Part shown: positions 7,271 through 16,600 of the stretch, in pieces
Layout of the letters: every line of letters begins with the position of its first letter
How positions within the stretch are numbered: the first letter of the stretch is position 1
From: an uncultured Planctomycetota bacterium
Lineage (GTDB): Bacteria; Planctomycetota; Phycisphaerae; Phycisphaerales; UBA5793
Assembly (NCBI GenBank): GCA_900696685.1
Contig: CAADHA010000207.1
Span: 1-39,251 of the forward strand
Length of the DNA stretch: 39,251 bases
Direction of reading: 5' to 3'
The notes under the pieces: generated by a model
The model's database searches: none
What the model was told of the DNA's origin: nothing
Seen by the model: only the letters and a program-made list of their open reading frames with translations
Position numbers and translations under genes: made by a program

Positions 7271-10200
7271 CTACGGCTGCCCCGGCCGACGGGGTGGCCG
7301 GACGGGCGGCGCTTCCCGCTTCTCCTCCGTCGCGGTGAAGGGTCGCGGCTCGTTCTCGGCCATGTCGCTCACCTTCCACACCACGCCGTCGCGCACGAAC
7401 ATGCGGCGCATCTGTTCGAGATCGAGCGGGCGCGAGCCGAGGCGGCCGAAGACGGCGACCTGGTGGCCGGACTCATCGACGGCCCGATCGCGGTCCAGCC
7501 CCTTGCTCACCGCAAGTGCCGGCCCGTGCGTGCGATAGGTCGCGATGAGGCGCGGCTGAAGCGGCGGCGAGAAGCCGCGGAACTGCGGCGTGCTGTGCGG
7601 TCCCATGAGTTCGATCACGCGCAGCCCGTTGCGGCCGTCGGCGACGTAAGCGAAGAGCGAGGCGTTGGTCATGCCGACCTTCACGTCGCGCGCATCATCG
7701 ATCGCGCCATCGGCGGTGAAACACTCGCGCAGCGCCGGCCGCTCAGGATTGGTGATGTCGATGATCGCCAGCCCCTGAGACCCGGCCGCGACGAAGGCAT
7801 TGGTGCGCGCGACGTAGAGGCGATGGGGATGGTCGAGCGCGACGAATGCGCCTTCGACAAGGCGAGGCGCCGCAGGATCGGTCATGTCGGCGACGTGCAG
7901 CCCGCGCTCGTCGGTGATGAAGGCGTAGCGGAACTGCACGGCCACGCTGCGCGGATTGACGAGAACGTCGCTGCCGACGACCGCCGCCACGTGCGGCTCG
8001 AGCGGGTTGTCGATGTTGATGGCGACGAGGCCCGCCGGCGCGGTGGCGTAGATGTAGTGTCCGGCGAGCGTGAGATGGGTCATGCCGGTGAGAATGCCTC
8101 CAGGGTTGAAGGCCGTCGAGCCGCCGGCGAGGACGGCGCGCTCCATGAAATTGTTCGTCGGGTCGCCGTCGAGCAGCGTGCCCGCGAAGGTGAGGATCAG
8201 TCCCTCGTCGCGGTCAGCGATGTAGAGGTAGGCGTAGAGGGGGTGGATGGCCTGCTCTTCGTTGACCAGGTGCACGTCCTCGACGGATCGCTCGTCGAGC
8301 ATCGTCTGGCGGGGCGCGTCGGGATCGGTCGAGAACCTTGAGCGCGCGGGATCGACGGCGAGCGTGCTCGGGCTGGCGACGGCGACGGCGTAACTCGTCT
8401 TGAAGCCGAGGCTCTGGCCCAACGGCGAGACGGGCGCCGTGACGATGCGTTCGCTGAAGCCCTTGTTGTCGATGTTGGCCACGTCATAGGCGTAGAAGCC
8501 GCCGGCTCCGCGGGCCGCATAGAGGTACTCGCCGCGCAACTGCACGTCGAGGATCTCGTTGCCCCACCCCGCTCCGTGGTGGTTCGCTTCGCGCAGCATC
8601 CGACCAGACTTCTCAACAAAGCGCGCGTGCTCATCGGGATATGCAAGATGATGCAGGTGCGAGCCGATCACCGACTGCGGCTCATCGTGCTCAGTTACGA
8701 CGACCGCTTCGAGGCCCTCGGGGCCGGTGGCGACGTAGGCGTAACGGCCGACGAAGTTGACGAAGTTCGTCCCCTGGAGGAAGAGTTGCGCCATCCAGGC
8801 GTTGTTGTCGTTGTTCTTCGAGACGTGGCAGTCGGTGCACATCTTCGTCGTGCCGCGCCCGCCGGTGGCATGGGGGAAGTGAGGATTGAACGCCTGGCCG
8901 CTGTAGCCTTCGGCGCTGATGGTCTGCTGCTGGTGATAGATCCATTCGCGATTGGCGTTCTGACTCGAGACAAGGACGGCGCTGCTGGAGCGCACGGGCA
9001 CGACGCGGCCGCCCTTGACGGTCGAATCCTTTCCGAGCATGAAGACGTCGTCGCGCAGGACCTGGAAGTTGTATCGCGTGTAGTTGCGCGTGTAGAGGTT
9101 CTCGTTGTGGAGCATCGGCGCGCGCTGGTTGGCCTCCATGGGCAGGTGGCAGCCGAAGCAGGAGGTCATCCAGGAGGTGTGGCAGGTGTAGCACTCCATG
9201 TTGCTCATGGAATGGGCGAAGTCGAGGTCGCGCCCTTCCTCGATCTTCAGATCGCCCCACGTTACGCCGTCGCGGCGCATCGTTTTGGCGCGGCGGCTCA
9301 GCGCGGCCGCCTCGGGATTGGCCTTCGCCCATTCCGACTCGGGGTTGATCGTGTCCACGGTCTGAGGAATGACCCATTCGCGGCCGGGTTCGACGGCGGA
9401 ACGCTGGATGACGCGGCCGGTGCCGGCTTCGACGCGGAACTGCAGCCGGCCGAAGACGTTCTTCGTGCGGAGGTCGCGGCCGCCGGGCGGCGCGGCGGGT
9501 CCGCTGGTCTTGAGCGTGGCGCGCTGCGTGTAGGAGCCGTGGCAGTCGACGCAGGTGATCTCGATGGCGTTGCGCACCTCGCCGTAGAGTCGCCCGTCGC
9601 CGTGCACGTCCTGCGTGAAGTGGCAGTCGATGCAGTGCATGCCGCGTTCGAGGTGAACATCGCGAAGGTGCACCGCCTTGTCCCATTTGTGCGGATCGTC
9701 GGGCTCGATCACACGGCCCTGCGCGTCGAGCAGGTTGCCGCGGCGGTCCTTCTTATGGACGGCGCGGAAAATCCAGCCGTGGCCATGGAAGTCGGCGATC
9801 TGGTTGTGTTTGAAGCGGTCGTTGAGCGTCGAGCCGTCGCCTTTGCGCGGCTCGCCGCTGCGCTCGAGAAAGTCGGCGCCGCTGCGCTCGCCGGCATGTG
9901 AGACGGCATCGGGAAAGTGATTGCTCCAGAGGCCCTTGAGTGCGGCGCTCTCCGGATTGTGCCGCAGTCCCTTGCTCTCCTGCTGAGCCGTCGGTTTGTG
10001 CGTGCGGTTCGGGTAGAAGAACTCGCCGTCGGATTCGTTGTCCCACCACATGTAGCCGAGGTAGGTGTTGGCGTAACTCGTGCCGGGGTGGATGTGGCAG
10101 GTGATGCACTGGCTGTTGGGAACGGCGATGGTCATCACGTGGCGCACGGGATGGCCGGACTCGTCCCTGGGAATGTTCGGATCGTTCTGCTCGGCGGCGA

Positions 10201-11596
10201 AGCCGAGGTGGCCGGACTTCGCCAGCGTCTCGCCGCTGTGATAGGGATCGCGGTCGTTGGCGTAGGGGACGTGGCACGCGGTGCAGCCGGAGGATCGATA
10301 GTCGCCGGGATGGTCGTTGGTGCCGAGGAAGTTGAGCGTGGGGTCGAGCAGGCGGGTCTTCTGGAGGCCGATGAAAACGGGGTCAGTGCGGTTGAGCGTG
10401 CCCAGGCCGCGCGGGGAGAGGCCCTTGTCCGGCCGGCCTCCTTCGACGAGCGGGTTGGGGTTGCCGATCTCGGCGGGGTTGGCGTTGGGGGTGGCGCCGC
10501 CGGGGACGGGCAGTTTCGTGCCGCGCTCGAAGATGCGCAGAACATTGCCGGGCTGGCTGATGTTCCAGGCCGGCAGGGGAAGTAGATAGGGAATCACGCC
10601 GCGCTTGAGTTCCGCCTCTGACGCCGGACGGACGACGCCCTGCTGCTCACGCTCGTTGGTGACTTCGACGACGCCCTGAAGCATCTGCGGCAGGCCGAAG
10701 GGTGAGTAACTCTCGCCGTAGATCGGGACCTTGTTCGGAATCGAGCCGTTGTTGTAGAGCGCAGCGCCCCAGAGTTGGGCGCCGTGGGCCATCATCGAGC
10801 GCCTGACGCGCTGCGTTACTGTGTAGTGGCACGAGGCGCAAGTGTAATCGACGATGCGCAGGTCGCCGGGATTGATGAAGCGGATGAACTCGGGCGACTC
10901 ATGGTTGAGCAGGGCGGCGGTGATCTCGGGATTGCGCGAGCCGTGCAGCAGGGCCGGATCGTGCGCGGCGTGGTGCGAGCCGAAATCCCCGTCATCGTGC
11001 TGCCCGTACCATCCGTGCGGGTTGCGCGGCTGGACGTGGGCGTTGTTCATTGCGGCGAGGTAGACCAGGTCCGTAATCGGCGTTCCCGGCTCACCCGGCC
11101 GGCCCGGCGCGTCGAGGGGCGAGGTGATGGAGGCATCGCCGCCGTGACAGCCGACGCAGCCCACCGCCGCGTTCGAGGCCGCAGGGTGCATGGTGCGCTC
11201 TTCCTCTGAGTAATCGCCGTGGCAGGTCATGCAGCCTGATGACTGGTGCATCACCCACTCATCGACGGAGTAACGGCCTGCGCCATCGGGCTTCTCGGGC
11301 AGGTCGACGCGATGGGGCGTGGGGGTCATGCGGCGGTCGAGTTCGCGCTTCGCCTCGATCGGATCGGCCATGCGCGTGATGAAGGCGCGGTCGTACGGTT
11401 CGCTTCCGCGCCAGTACTTCGCGTGCTCGCACGCCGCAAGGACCACGATGGAAAGCAAGCCACAGAGACACGCAGGGCACAGAAAGCGCACAGGGGGAAG
11501 TGCAAGGTGAAATGCACTGAACCGGAGTGTGGCCCGCACTGCGGCCCTCCGTGGTTCTCTGCGCCTCCGTGGTGCGGTTCGGTGATCGCGCTGCAT
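7271..11596 (-). CDS. Decaheme c-type cytochrome lipoprotein with LVIVD propeller
   Basis: A 1441-residue exported protein. Ten CXXCH heme c motifs are seen (CMTCH, CVGCH, CASCH, CTACH, CITCH, CIDCH, CVDCH, CYTCH, CFGCH, CTDCH), spread over residues about 122-920. The last third (about 940-1390) consists of LVIVD-type beta-propeller repeats such as YAFITDERGLHVADMTDPAAP and AFVAAGSQGLAIIDITNPERP, about six blades. The hydrophobic segment LCGLLSIVVLAAC ends in a lipobox with Cys56, so it should be a lipoprotein at the outer membrane. The ATG at 11596 has GGAGG 4 nt upstream, inside the 10-nt gap after the beta-barrel gene stop. The Arg-rich residues 1-34 are unusually long for a signal n-region and overlap a repeat element, so an internal GTG start at about 11494 is possible. 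Extracellular or periplasmic electron transfer is inferred. Confidence 0.85.
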   Translation of the reverse strand: MQRDHRTAPRRRREPRRAAVRATLRFSAFHLALPPVRFLCPACLCGLLSIVVLAACEHAKYWRGSEPYDRAFITRMADPIEAKRELDRRMTPTPHRVDLPEKPDGAGRYSVDEWVMHQSSGCMTCHGDYSEEERTMHPAASNAAVGCVGCHGGDASITSPLDAPGRPGEPGTPITDLVYLAAMNNAHVQPRNPHGWYGQHDDGDFGSHHAAHDPALLHGSRNPEITAALLNHESPEFIRFINPGDLRIVDYTCASCHYTVTQRVRRSMMAHGAQLWGAALYNNGSIPNKVPIYGESYSPFGLPQMLQGVVEVTNEREQQGVVRPASEAELKRGVIPYLLPLPAWNISQPGNVLRIFERGTKLPVPGGATPNANPAEIGNPNPLVEGGRPDKGLSPRGLGTLNRTDPVFIGLQKTRLLDPTLNFLGTNDHPGDYRSSGCTACHVPYANDRDPYHSGETLAKSGHLGFAAEQNDPNIPRDESGHPVRHVMTIAVPNSQCITCHIHPGTSYANTYLGYMWWDNESDGEFFYPNRTHKPTAQQESKGLRHNPESAALKGLWSNHFPDAVSHAGERSGADFLERSGEPRKGDGSTLNDRFKHNQIADFHGHGWIFRAVHKKDRRGNLLDAQGRVIEPDDPHKWDKAVHLRDVHLERGMHCIDCHFTQDVHGDGRLYGEVRNAIEITCVDCHGSYTQRATLKTSGPAAPPGGRDLRTKNVFGRLQFRVEAGTGRVIQRSAVEPGREWVIPQTVDTINPESEWAKANPEAAALSRRAKTMRRDGVTWGDLKIEEGRDLDFAHSMSNMECYTCHTSWMTSCFGCHLPMEANQRAPMLHNENLYTRNYTRYNFQVLRDDVFMLGKDSTVKGGRVVPVRSSSAVLVSSQNANREWIYHQQQTISAEGYSGQAFNPHFPHATGGRGTTKMCTDCHVSKNNDNNAWMAQLFLQGTNFVNFVGRYAYVATGPEGLEAVVVTEHDEPQSVIGSHLHHLAYPDEHARFVEKSGRMLREANHHGAGWGNEILDVQLRGEYLYAARGAGGFYAYDVANIDNKGFSERIVTAPVSPLGQSLGFKTSYAVAVASPSTLAVDPARSRFSTDPDAPRQTMLDERSVEDVHLVNEEQAIHPLYAYLYIADRDEGLILTFAGTLLDGDPTNNFMERAVLAGGSTAFNPGGILTGMTHLTLAGHYIYATAPAGLVAINIDNPLEPHVAAVVGSDVLVNPRSVAVQFRYAFITDERGLHVADMTDPAAPRLVEGAFVALDHPHRLYVARTNAFVAAGSQGLAIIDITNPERPALRECFTADGAIDDARDVKVGMTNASLFAYVADGRNGLRVIELMGPHSTPQFRGFSPPLQPRLIATYRTHGPALAVSKGLDRDRAVDESGHQVAVFGRLGSRPLDLEQMRRMFVRDGVVWKVSDMAENEPRPFTATEEKREAPPVRPPRRPGQP
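11460..11573. repeat. Palindromic element within cytochrome 5' end
   Basis: The plus strand reads CCACAGAGACACGCAGGG near 11460-11484 and CTCCGTGGTTCTCTGCGCC near 11547-11573, which is an imperfect inverted copy of the first arm (CCACGGAGGCGCAGAGAACC on the other strand). The arms enclose about 60 bp. This CCACRGAG-type inverted pair resembles mobile intergenic palindromes I recall from environmental bacterial genomes, but copy number cannot be checked here. It falls inside the coding frame of the decaheme protein, residues about 9-46. Confidence 0.6.
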
Positions 11597-11606
11597 GCCG
11601 CCTCCG

Positions 11607-13547
11607 TCAGTAGGAAAGCGTGACGCCGGCGAAGACCTGCCAGAGCGTCTCGTCAGTGTCAAAGACGTCGGTGAATCCGTCCCCGGGGAAGAAGAGCGAA
11701 CCGCCGAGCGTGAGGATCACGTTGTTATTGAGGGCCGGACGGTACTGCGTGCTCAGGTTGATCTCGTAGCCGAGGTGGTGGTCGATGCCGTTCTGGTTGA
11801 GGAAGAGCTCGAGCGTCTGCGTCCGGGCAAGCCAGAGGCTGTTGGCGTTGAAACTGGCGCGGAGCCTGGGCGTGACCTCGGCGTCGAATCCGGCGTTGAG
11901 CAGCAGCAGGCCGGGATTGACGTAGTTCGCCTGGCCCTCCGCCTTTGATCCCGCGAGGTCGTTGTAGAAGCTGCGGGCGCTGGAGAGATCGACGCCGAAG
12001 GCTCTCACGGCCTGGCCCTGGTAGAAACTGGCCGGCCCGCCGGCGAAGAAGGGGTTGTCAAAGATGCCGTCAAATCCCTCGCCTCGCCCGTCTTCAGGAT
12101 CGCGGTCCCCGCTTGCATAGAGCAGCGACACCTTCGGTCGAAACCAGTCGATGTCGTAGGAGAGCGCGATGGCCGCGAGATACGCGCTGATGTCCACGTC
12201 GCGGCCCGCGATGGGATTGCGCCGATCCTCCCCGAAGACGTAATACAGCGCGTGATTGACGTTGAGCCGGCCGATGTGCCCGTCGCTCGCCCAGCCGAGG
12301 TAGAACGCGTCAATGTCCTGAAGCGACACGCTGCCCGCGAGGCTCGGCCGCACGAGGAACCCGTTCTCGTCGTAGCGAAGGTCCGACTGATCGTGGTTCC
12401 AGTGGAAACTGAACTGCGTCGTGTAGCCGTCGCGGATGAAGTCCTGAACGTAGACGCTTGCGATGAGGACCTGCTGGTCGCGCCAATCGAGTTCGTTGAG
12501 TTGGCTGTTGGTGTCCTTCTCCGTCTGCGTGAAGAACGCGGCGTTGTACTGGATGCGGTTGGACTCGAAGTTGCCCAGCAGGCGGACTCCGTCGGAGTTG
12601 TCGTTGAAGATGAAGCCGCGGAAGTCGGAGTTGAACTGCTGCCGGCCGAGTCTCAGGGCTGCAACGTCGAACTTCGGGCTGGTGTCGCCGAGGTGCAGTT
12701 CGACGAACGCCTCGGCGAGAGCCACGTGATTGTCGCGGCGCGTGTCGCCCTCGCGCGTGTCCACGAACGCGGCGTTGCGCTCGTTGAGTTGGAGGTGGTT
12801 GAAGTTGATGACCGGCGTGACGCGCACCAGCCAGTCCACCGGTCGAAACGCCGTGTACCCCTGGAACAACTCGAAAGAGAAGATGAAGTTCTGGTTGACG
12901 AAGACCTGCTCGCCGTCGCCGAAGAAGTCGAAGCGCCCGGGATCGCCGGCGCTGACGCCCGACGGCGTGGGCAGTCGGCGCGCGGTGAGGAACGTGTCGG
13001 AGACGGCCGTGAAGTTGAAGAAGAGATCATCGCCGGCGATCGGATAGTCGCCCTTGAGAATGTTGCGGTCATACGGGTTGAACGCATGACCACGCGTGTA
13101 GGGCGAGTCGCCGCCGAGAGCGTTCATGAGGAGATCATCGTGCGGGCCGCGACGGCCGTAACGATCCCAGTCGAACCACCCGAGGCGCCAGCGGTCGGGC
13201 AGGGGCACGGCCGCCTCGCGCCGCAGCCAGTCGCCCCCGGCGCCGCGGCCGGAGTGACCGAGCGGCTCGAGCGGAATTGCGGGCAGAAGCGGCGGTCCGT
13301 CTTCGACCTGCGCGGCCTGCTCCTGCTCTGGCATGTGCTCAGGCGGCTGTGCGCCCGCCGCCGCGCCCAGCAGAGCGAAGATCAGCAACGCGCCGGCCGC
13401 AGCGGCCGAAGGAACTGCCCGCAACCTGTCCCGCCCGAAAAGGTGCGCCACGGCGAGCAAGATAGTCGCCGCGATGTCGCGCAGCAAGGGGCCGATGGTG
13501 CGCCGGCGGTCCTCGCTGCCGTCGGGCGCCCGACTGGACAAACGCAC
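11607..13547 (-). CDS. Outer-membrane beta-barrel protein, porin-like
   Basis: Predicted 646-residue outer-membrane barrel. An Ala-rich export signal ends at about residue 66 (AAAAGALLIFALLGAAAGAQ), after an unusually long N-terminus. The rest is built of alternating aromatic/hydrophobic strands separated by Asp/Asn-rich loops (FIFSFELFQGYTAFRPVDWLVRVTPVINFNHL; TTQFSFHWNHDQSDLRY; NHALYYVFGED; PKVSLLYASGDRDPEDG), and the protein ends FAGVTLSY with the aromatic last residue typical of BAM substrates. Segments such as LRLGRQQFNSDF resemble alginate-export/DUF1302-like barrels, but I cannot name the family. The start is GTG at 13547 with GAGG 8 nt upstream. Its stop lies 10 nt before the decaheme gene, so the two are almost certainly cotranscribed. 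Proposed role: porin sheath for that cytochrome. Confidence 0.78.
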   Translation of the reverse strand: MRLSSRAPDGSEDRRRTIGPLLRDIAATILLAVAHLFGRDRLRAVPSAAAAGALLIFALLGAAAGAQPPEHMPEQEQAAQVEDGPPLLPAIPLEPLGHSGRGAGGDWLRREAAVPLPDRWRLGWFDWDRYGRRGPHDDLLMNALGGDSPYTRGHAFNPYDRNILKGDYPIAGDDLFFNFTAVSDTFLTARRLPTPSGVSAGDPGRFDFFGDGEQVFVNQNFIFSFELFQGYTAFRPVDWLVRVTPVINFNHLQLNERNAAFVDTREGDTRRDNHVALAEAFVELHLGDTSPKFDVAALRLGRQQFNSDFRGFIFNDNSDGVRLLGNFESNRIQYNAAFFTQTEKDTNSQLNELDWRDQQVLIASVYVQDFIRDGYTTQFSFHWNHDQSDLRYDENGFLVRPSLAGSVSLQDIDAFYLGWASDGHIGRLNVNHALYYVFGEDRRNPIAGRDVDISAYLAAIALSYDIDWFRPKVSLLYASGDRDPEDGRGEGFDGIFDNPFFAGGPASFYQGQAVRAFGVDLSSARSFYNDLAGSKAEGQANYVNPGLLLLNAGFDAEVTPRLRASFNANSLWLARTQTLELFLNQNGIDHHLGYEINLSTQYRPALNNNVILTLGGSLFFPGDGFTDVFDTDETLWQVFAGVTLSY

Positions 13548-13568
13548 GCGAGCGCCTCAAGATGGATG

Positions 13569-13585
13569 GGGCGGGCTTGCCGCCC
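13569..13585. other. GC hairpin in divergent promoter region
   Basis: GGGCGG and CCGCCC enclose a 5-nt loop (GCTTG) in the 79-bp gap between the divergent beta-barrel and LEPR-type genes. It lies in the leader of both genes and may be a regulatory hairpin or part of a dispersed repeat. No clear -35/-10 pair could be picked out. Confidence 0.3.
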
Positions 13586-13626
13586 GCCGTGGCTCGACGG
13601 GTATGGCCGCGAGGAGGATTCCTCTG

Positions 13627-16600
13627 ATGAAGGCACGCCGGCAGGGAGGTCGTCGGACTGGCCGCATGTTCGTGAAGCGGCAAGGGGACTGCGGCGCGGG
13701 ACGGCCCTGGTTCGAGGCGCTCGAAAGGCGGGCGCTGCTCTCGGCCGCGATCCTCGACGGCGGCCTGCGGCGTTTCGAGTTCACCGACGCCGACGGCGAC
13801 GCGGTCCTCATCCGCCTCGTCGGCCGCGGTACGGCGGAAATCACGCTGGCCGATGACGCCGCGGACTTCGCCGACATCGGGCGCATCGAGATGCGCGGCA
13901 CGGACGACGACACCGCCCTGCGAATCACCGTGAAGCGCCGTGAGGGGGGGGGCGGCGATACGACGCTGGCCGCCCTCGCCTCCGACGGCGCGCTCAGGCG
14001 ACTCGACCTGCGCCGCATCACGCTGATCGGCGCGGGAATCGGCGTGGACGGCGCGGTGGGACGCCTTGACCTGGCGGCTGTAAGCGGCGATCCGAATCAG
14101 CCGACAGCCGTCCGCATCGACGGCGACCTTCACGCGGCGCGGTTCTTCGGCGATCTCGTCGGAGCCGACCTGATGATCGGCGGCGCGGCCGGGTCGATCA
14201 TCCTGCGCGGCGGTGACGTGGCGTCGAGCACATTCCAGGTAGGCGGCGGTCTCGCACGTCTCATGATGCTCGACCGCGGCGGGCGGCACGGCCTGATGCT
14301 CGACGCCGGGATGGAAATCGGCGGCTCTGTCGACACGTGGCGGGCGCAGGGCCTCTCCAACGTCTCTGCCCGCATCGGCGGCGAGGTGCAGCGCCTCATC
14401 GTCGCCGTCAATCGCGCCGAGAGTTCCGGATCGATCGATCGCACTCGACTGGCCGTCACCGGCGGGATCGGCGTGATGCACATCGCACGCCAGATCGAGG
14501 GCGATTCGATTCTCGCGGCCGAGGGTGGTTTCGGCCGCATCAGCATCCACGGTTCCGTGCGAGGCTCGATGATCCTCGCGGGCACAGTCCTCGACGCGGA
14601 TTACTCGCTCGAAGACGCGACATTCGGCGTCGCCACGATCGGCAGCGCCCGCATACGCGGCGACCTGCTCGACTCCATCTTCGCCGCCGGTGGCGATCCC
14701 GGCGAAGACCGCCTCTTCCGCAACCACGAAATCCTCGAAGGCGGAGCCATCGGGCGGCTGGCAATCGGCGGCTACGTCGCAGGCGTCCACAGCAATCATC
14801 CAAACCCAGGCGTCTACGCCGCGCAGATTGACCGCCTCAGCGTGCGCGGCTGGCGGCTCGAGGGCAAGCCCGATGACCTGCGCGCGGGCATTCTCGGAAC
14901 CGCGGTCATCGATCCTCTCGCCGACGCCGCCAGCGCGCTGACCGAACTCGACGTGCGGCAGATTCTCGAGCAGATGATCGCACGCGCGACGCAACTCGGC
15001 GTCAACGCGACGCTGGCGATAACGGATCGCGAGGGCAACATCCTCGCCACGGTGCGCATGACCGACGGCTCGCTGACCGCCGACCCCGGCACTTCAACGA
15101 TCACCGGGGGCGGCAGCGGCGGACTCGAGGGCGTTACCGTCGCCTCGTCAATCACGGCGGTAACCAAGGCGGGAACGGCTGCGTTTCTCTCGACGACAGG
15201 CAATGCGTTCACGACGCGCACGGCCGGGCAGATCATCCAGCCGAACTTTCCGCCGGGCGTGCGCTTCCAGGATTCCGGTCCGCTCTTCGGCGTGCAGTTC
15301 TCCTCGCTGCCCACCAGCGACATCAGCCGCCTGCCGCTGGGCTTGTCGGCCGATCCCGGCGGCGTGCCGCTCTACCGCAACGGACAACTTCTCGGCGGGG
15401 CGGGCGTCGAACTTGACGGGCGGTACACGTTCGATCCCAGCCCGGTCGGCGGGCGGGCGACGCGAGAGGAGCGCATCGCTGTTGCGGGGCAGATTGGATT
15501 CCGACCGCCGCGCGCCATCCGCGCCGACCGCATTTTCGTTGACGGAATTCGCTTGGACTTTGCCAACATTGAGCCGCCTTCGCTGGCCTCGCTGGGCGTG
15601 CTGCCCGATCTCGATGTGCTTGAGGGTAGCGGGATGGTCGATGTGCTCGTGCCGCCGCGCACGAGTCCGACGACGATGTTCACGCCGACGACGCTCGGCT
15701 CAATCATCGGAGAGACGGTCGATGCTTTCTCGACCGGCCGGCTCGAAGCGATCGCCCTGGGCGAGGGTTCGACCGTGTATGCCGTGCGCAGCGCGGCCGG
15801 GGGCGCGCGAGAACTCATCAGCATCGACGTGCCCTCGGGCTCGACGACGCTCATCGAGAACATCTCCGACGGCGGGGCGAACGAGTTGGCCCCCGGCGAG
15901 TTCATCAGCGCCATGATGTTCGACGACGCGGGCACGCCCGGCGTCGCCGGCGACGACACCGTGGTGATCCTCAGCGGCTCGACGCGCGATGCGCGGCGGA
16001 TCACAATCTCCACCGGCGCTGTTGCCGCGCCGCAGACACTCGCCGTGGCGTCAGGCCTGCTGCGCGACGCGGTGGTCTACGAAGACGGCGGCGCCCGCGA
16101 CATGGTCGGCCTCTCGCGCCGCACGGGGCAGATATACCGCATCGACGCGAGCGACTTCACCGTCGCCGGCAATTACACCGAACTCTCGACGACGCTCGAC
16201 GGGCGCGTGCAGTCCTTCACCCTCTCGACCGCGCCGGGCGCCGCCGAGGCGTACGCCGTGCGGGCGCTCGGTTCGGCGCGGCAACTCGTGCGCCTCGCGC
16301 TGGACGGCTCGGGCCTCACCGTCGTGGCGAATCTCGCGGCGAGCACGAACGGAGCCGTGCGCGGCGGCCACAGTCTCACGGCGCTCATGTATGACGACCG
16401 CGGCACGGTCGATGCGGGCGACGACGTTCTCATTGTCCACAACGCGACGACCGGCCGGCAGATCACGCTTGACGCCGATGACGGCTCGATCATCGGAGAG
16501 GCGGAGCGAGTCCGCGATCGCAACGCCGTGCTCGCGCAGGGCCGACTTCTCAGCACCGGCGGGTCGGATTACATGGTCGGCCTGAGCAGCCGCAGCGAGC

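Noticed and set aside
6035..8341. Plus-strand open frame of 768 codons
   Set aside because: It is antisense to mnmE and the cytochrome propeller. Low-complexity Arg/Ala/Val translation with no recognisable domain.
12252..13856. Plus-strand open frame spanning the divergent promoter region
   Set aside because: It is antisense to the barrel gene and runs out of frame into the LEPR-type gene; no domain.
13339..14994. Minus-strand open frame of 551 codons near the start of the LEPR-type gene
   Set aside because: Antisense to a gene with a good Shine-Dalgarno sequence and clear domain content; no independent support.
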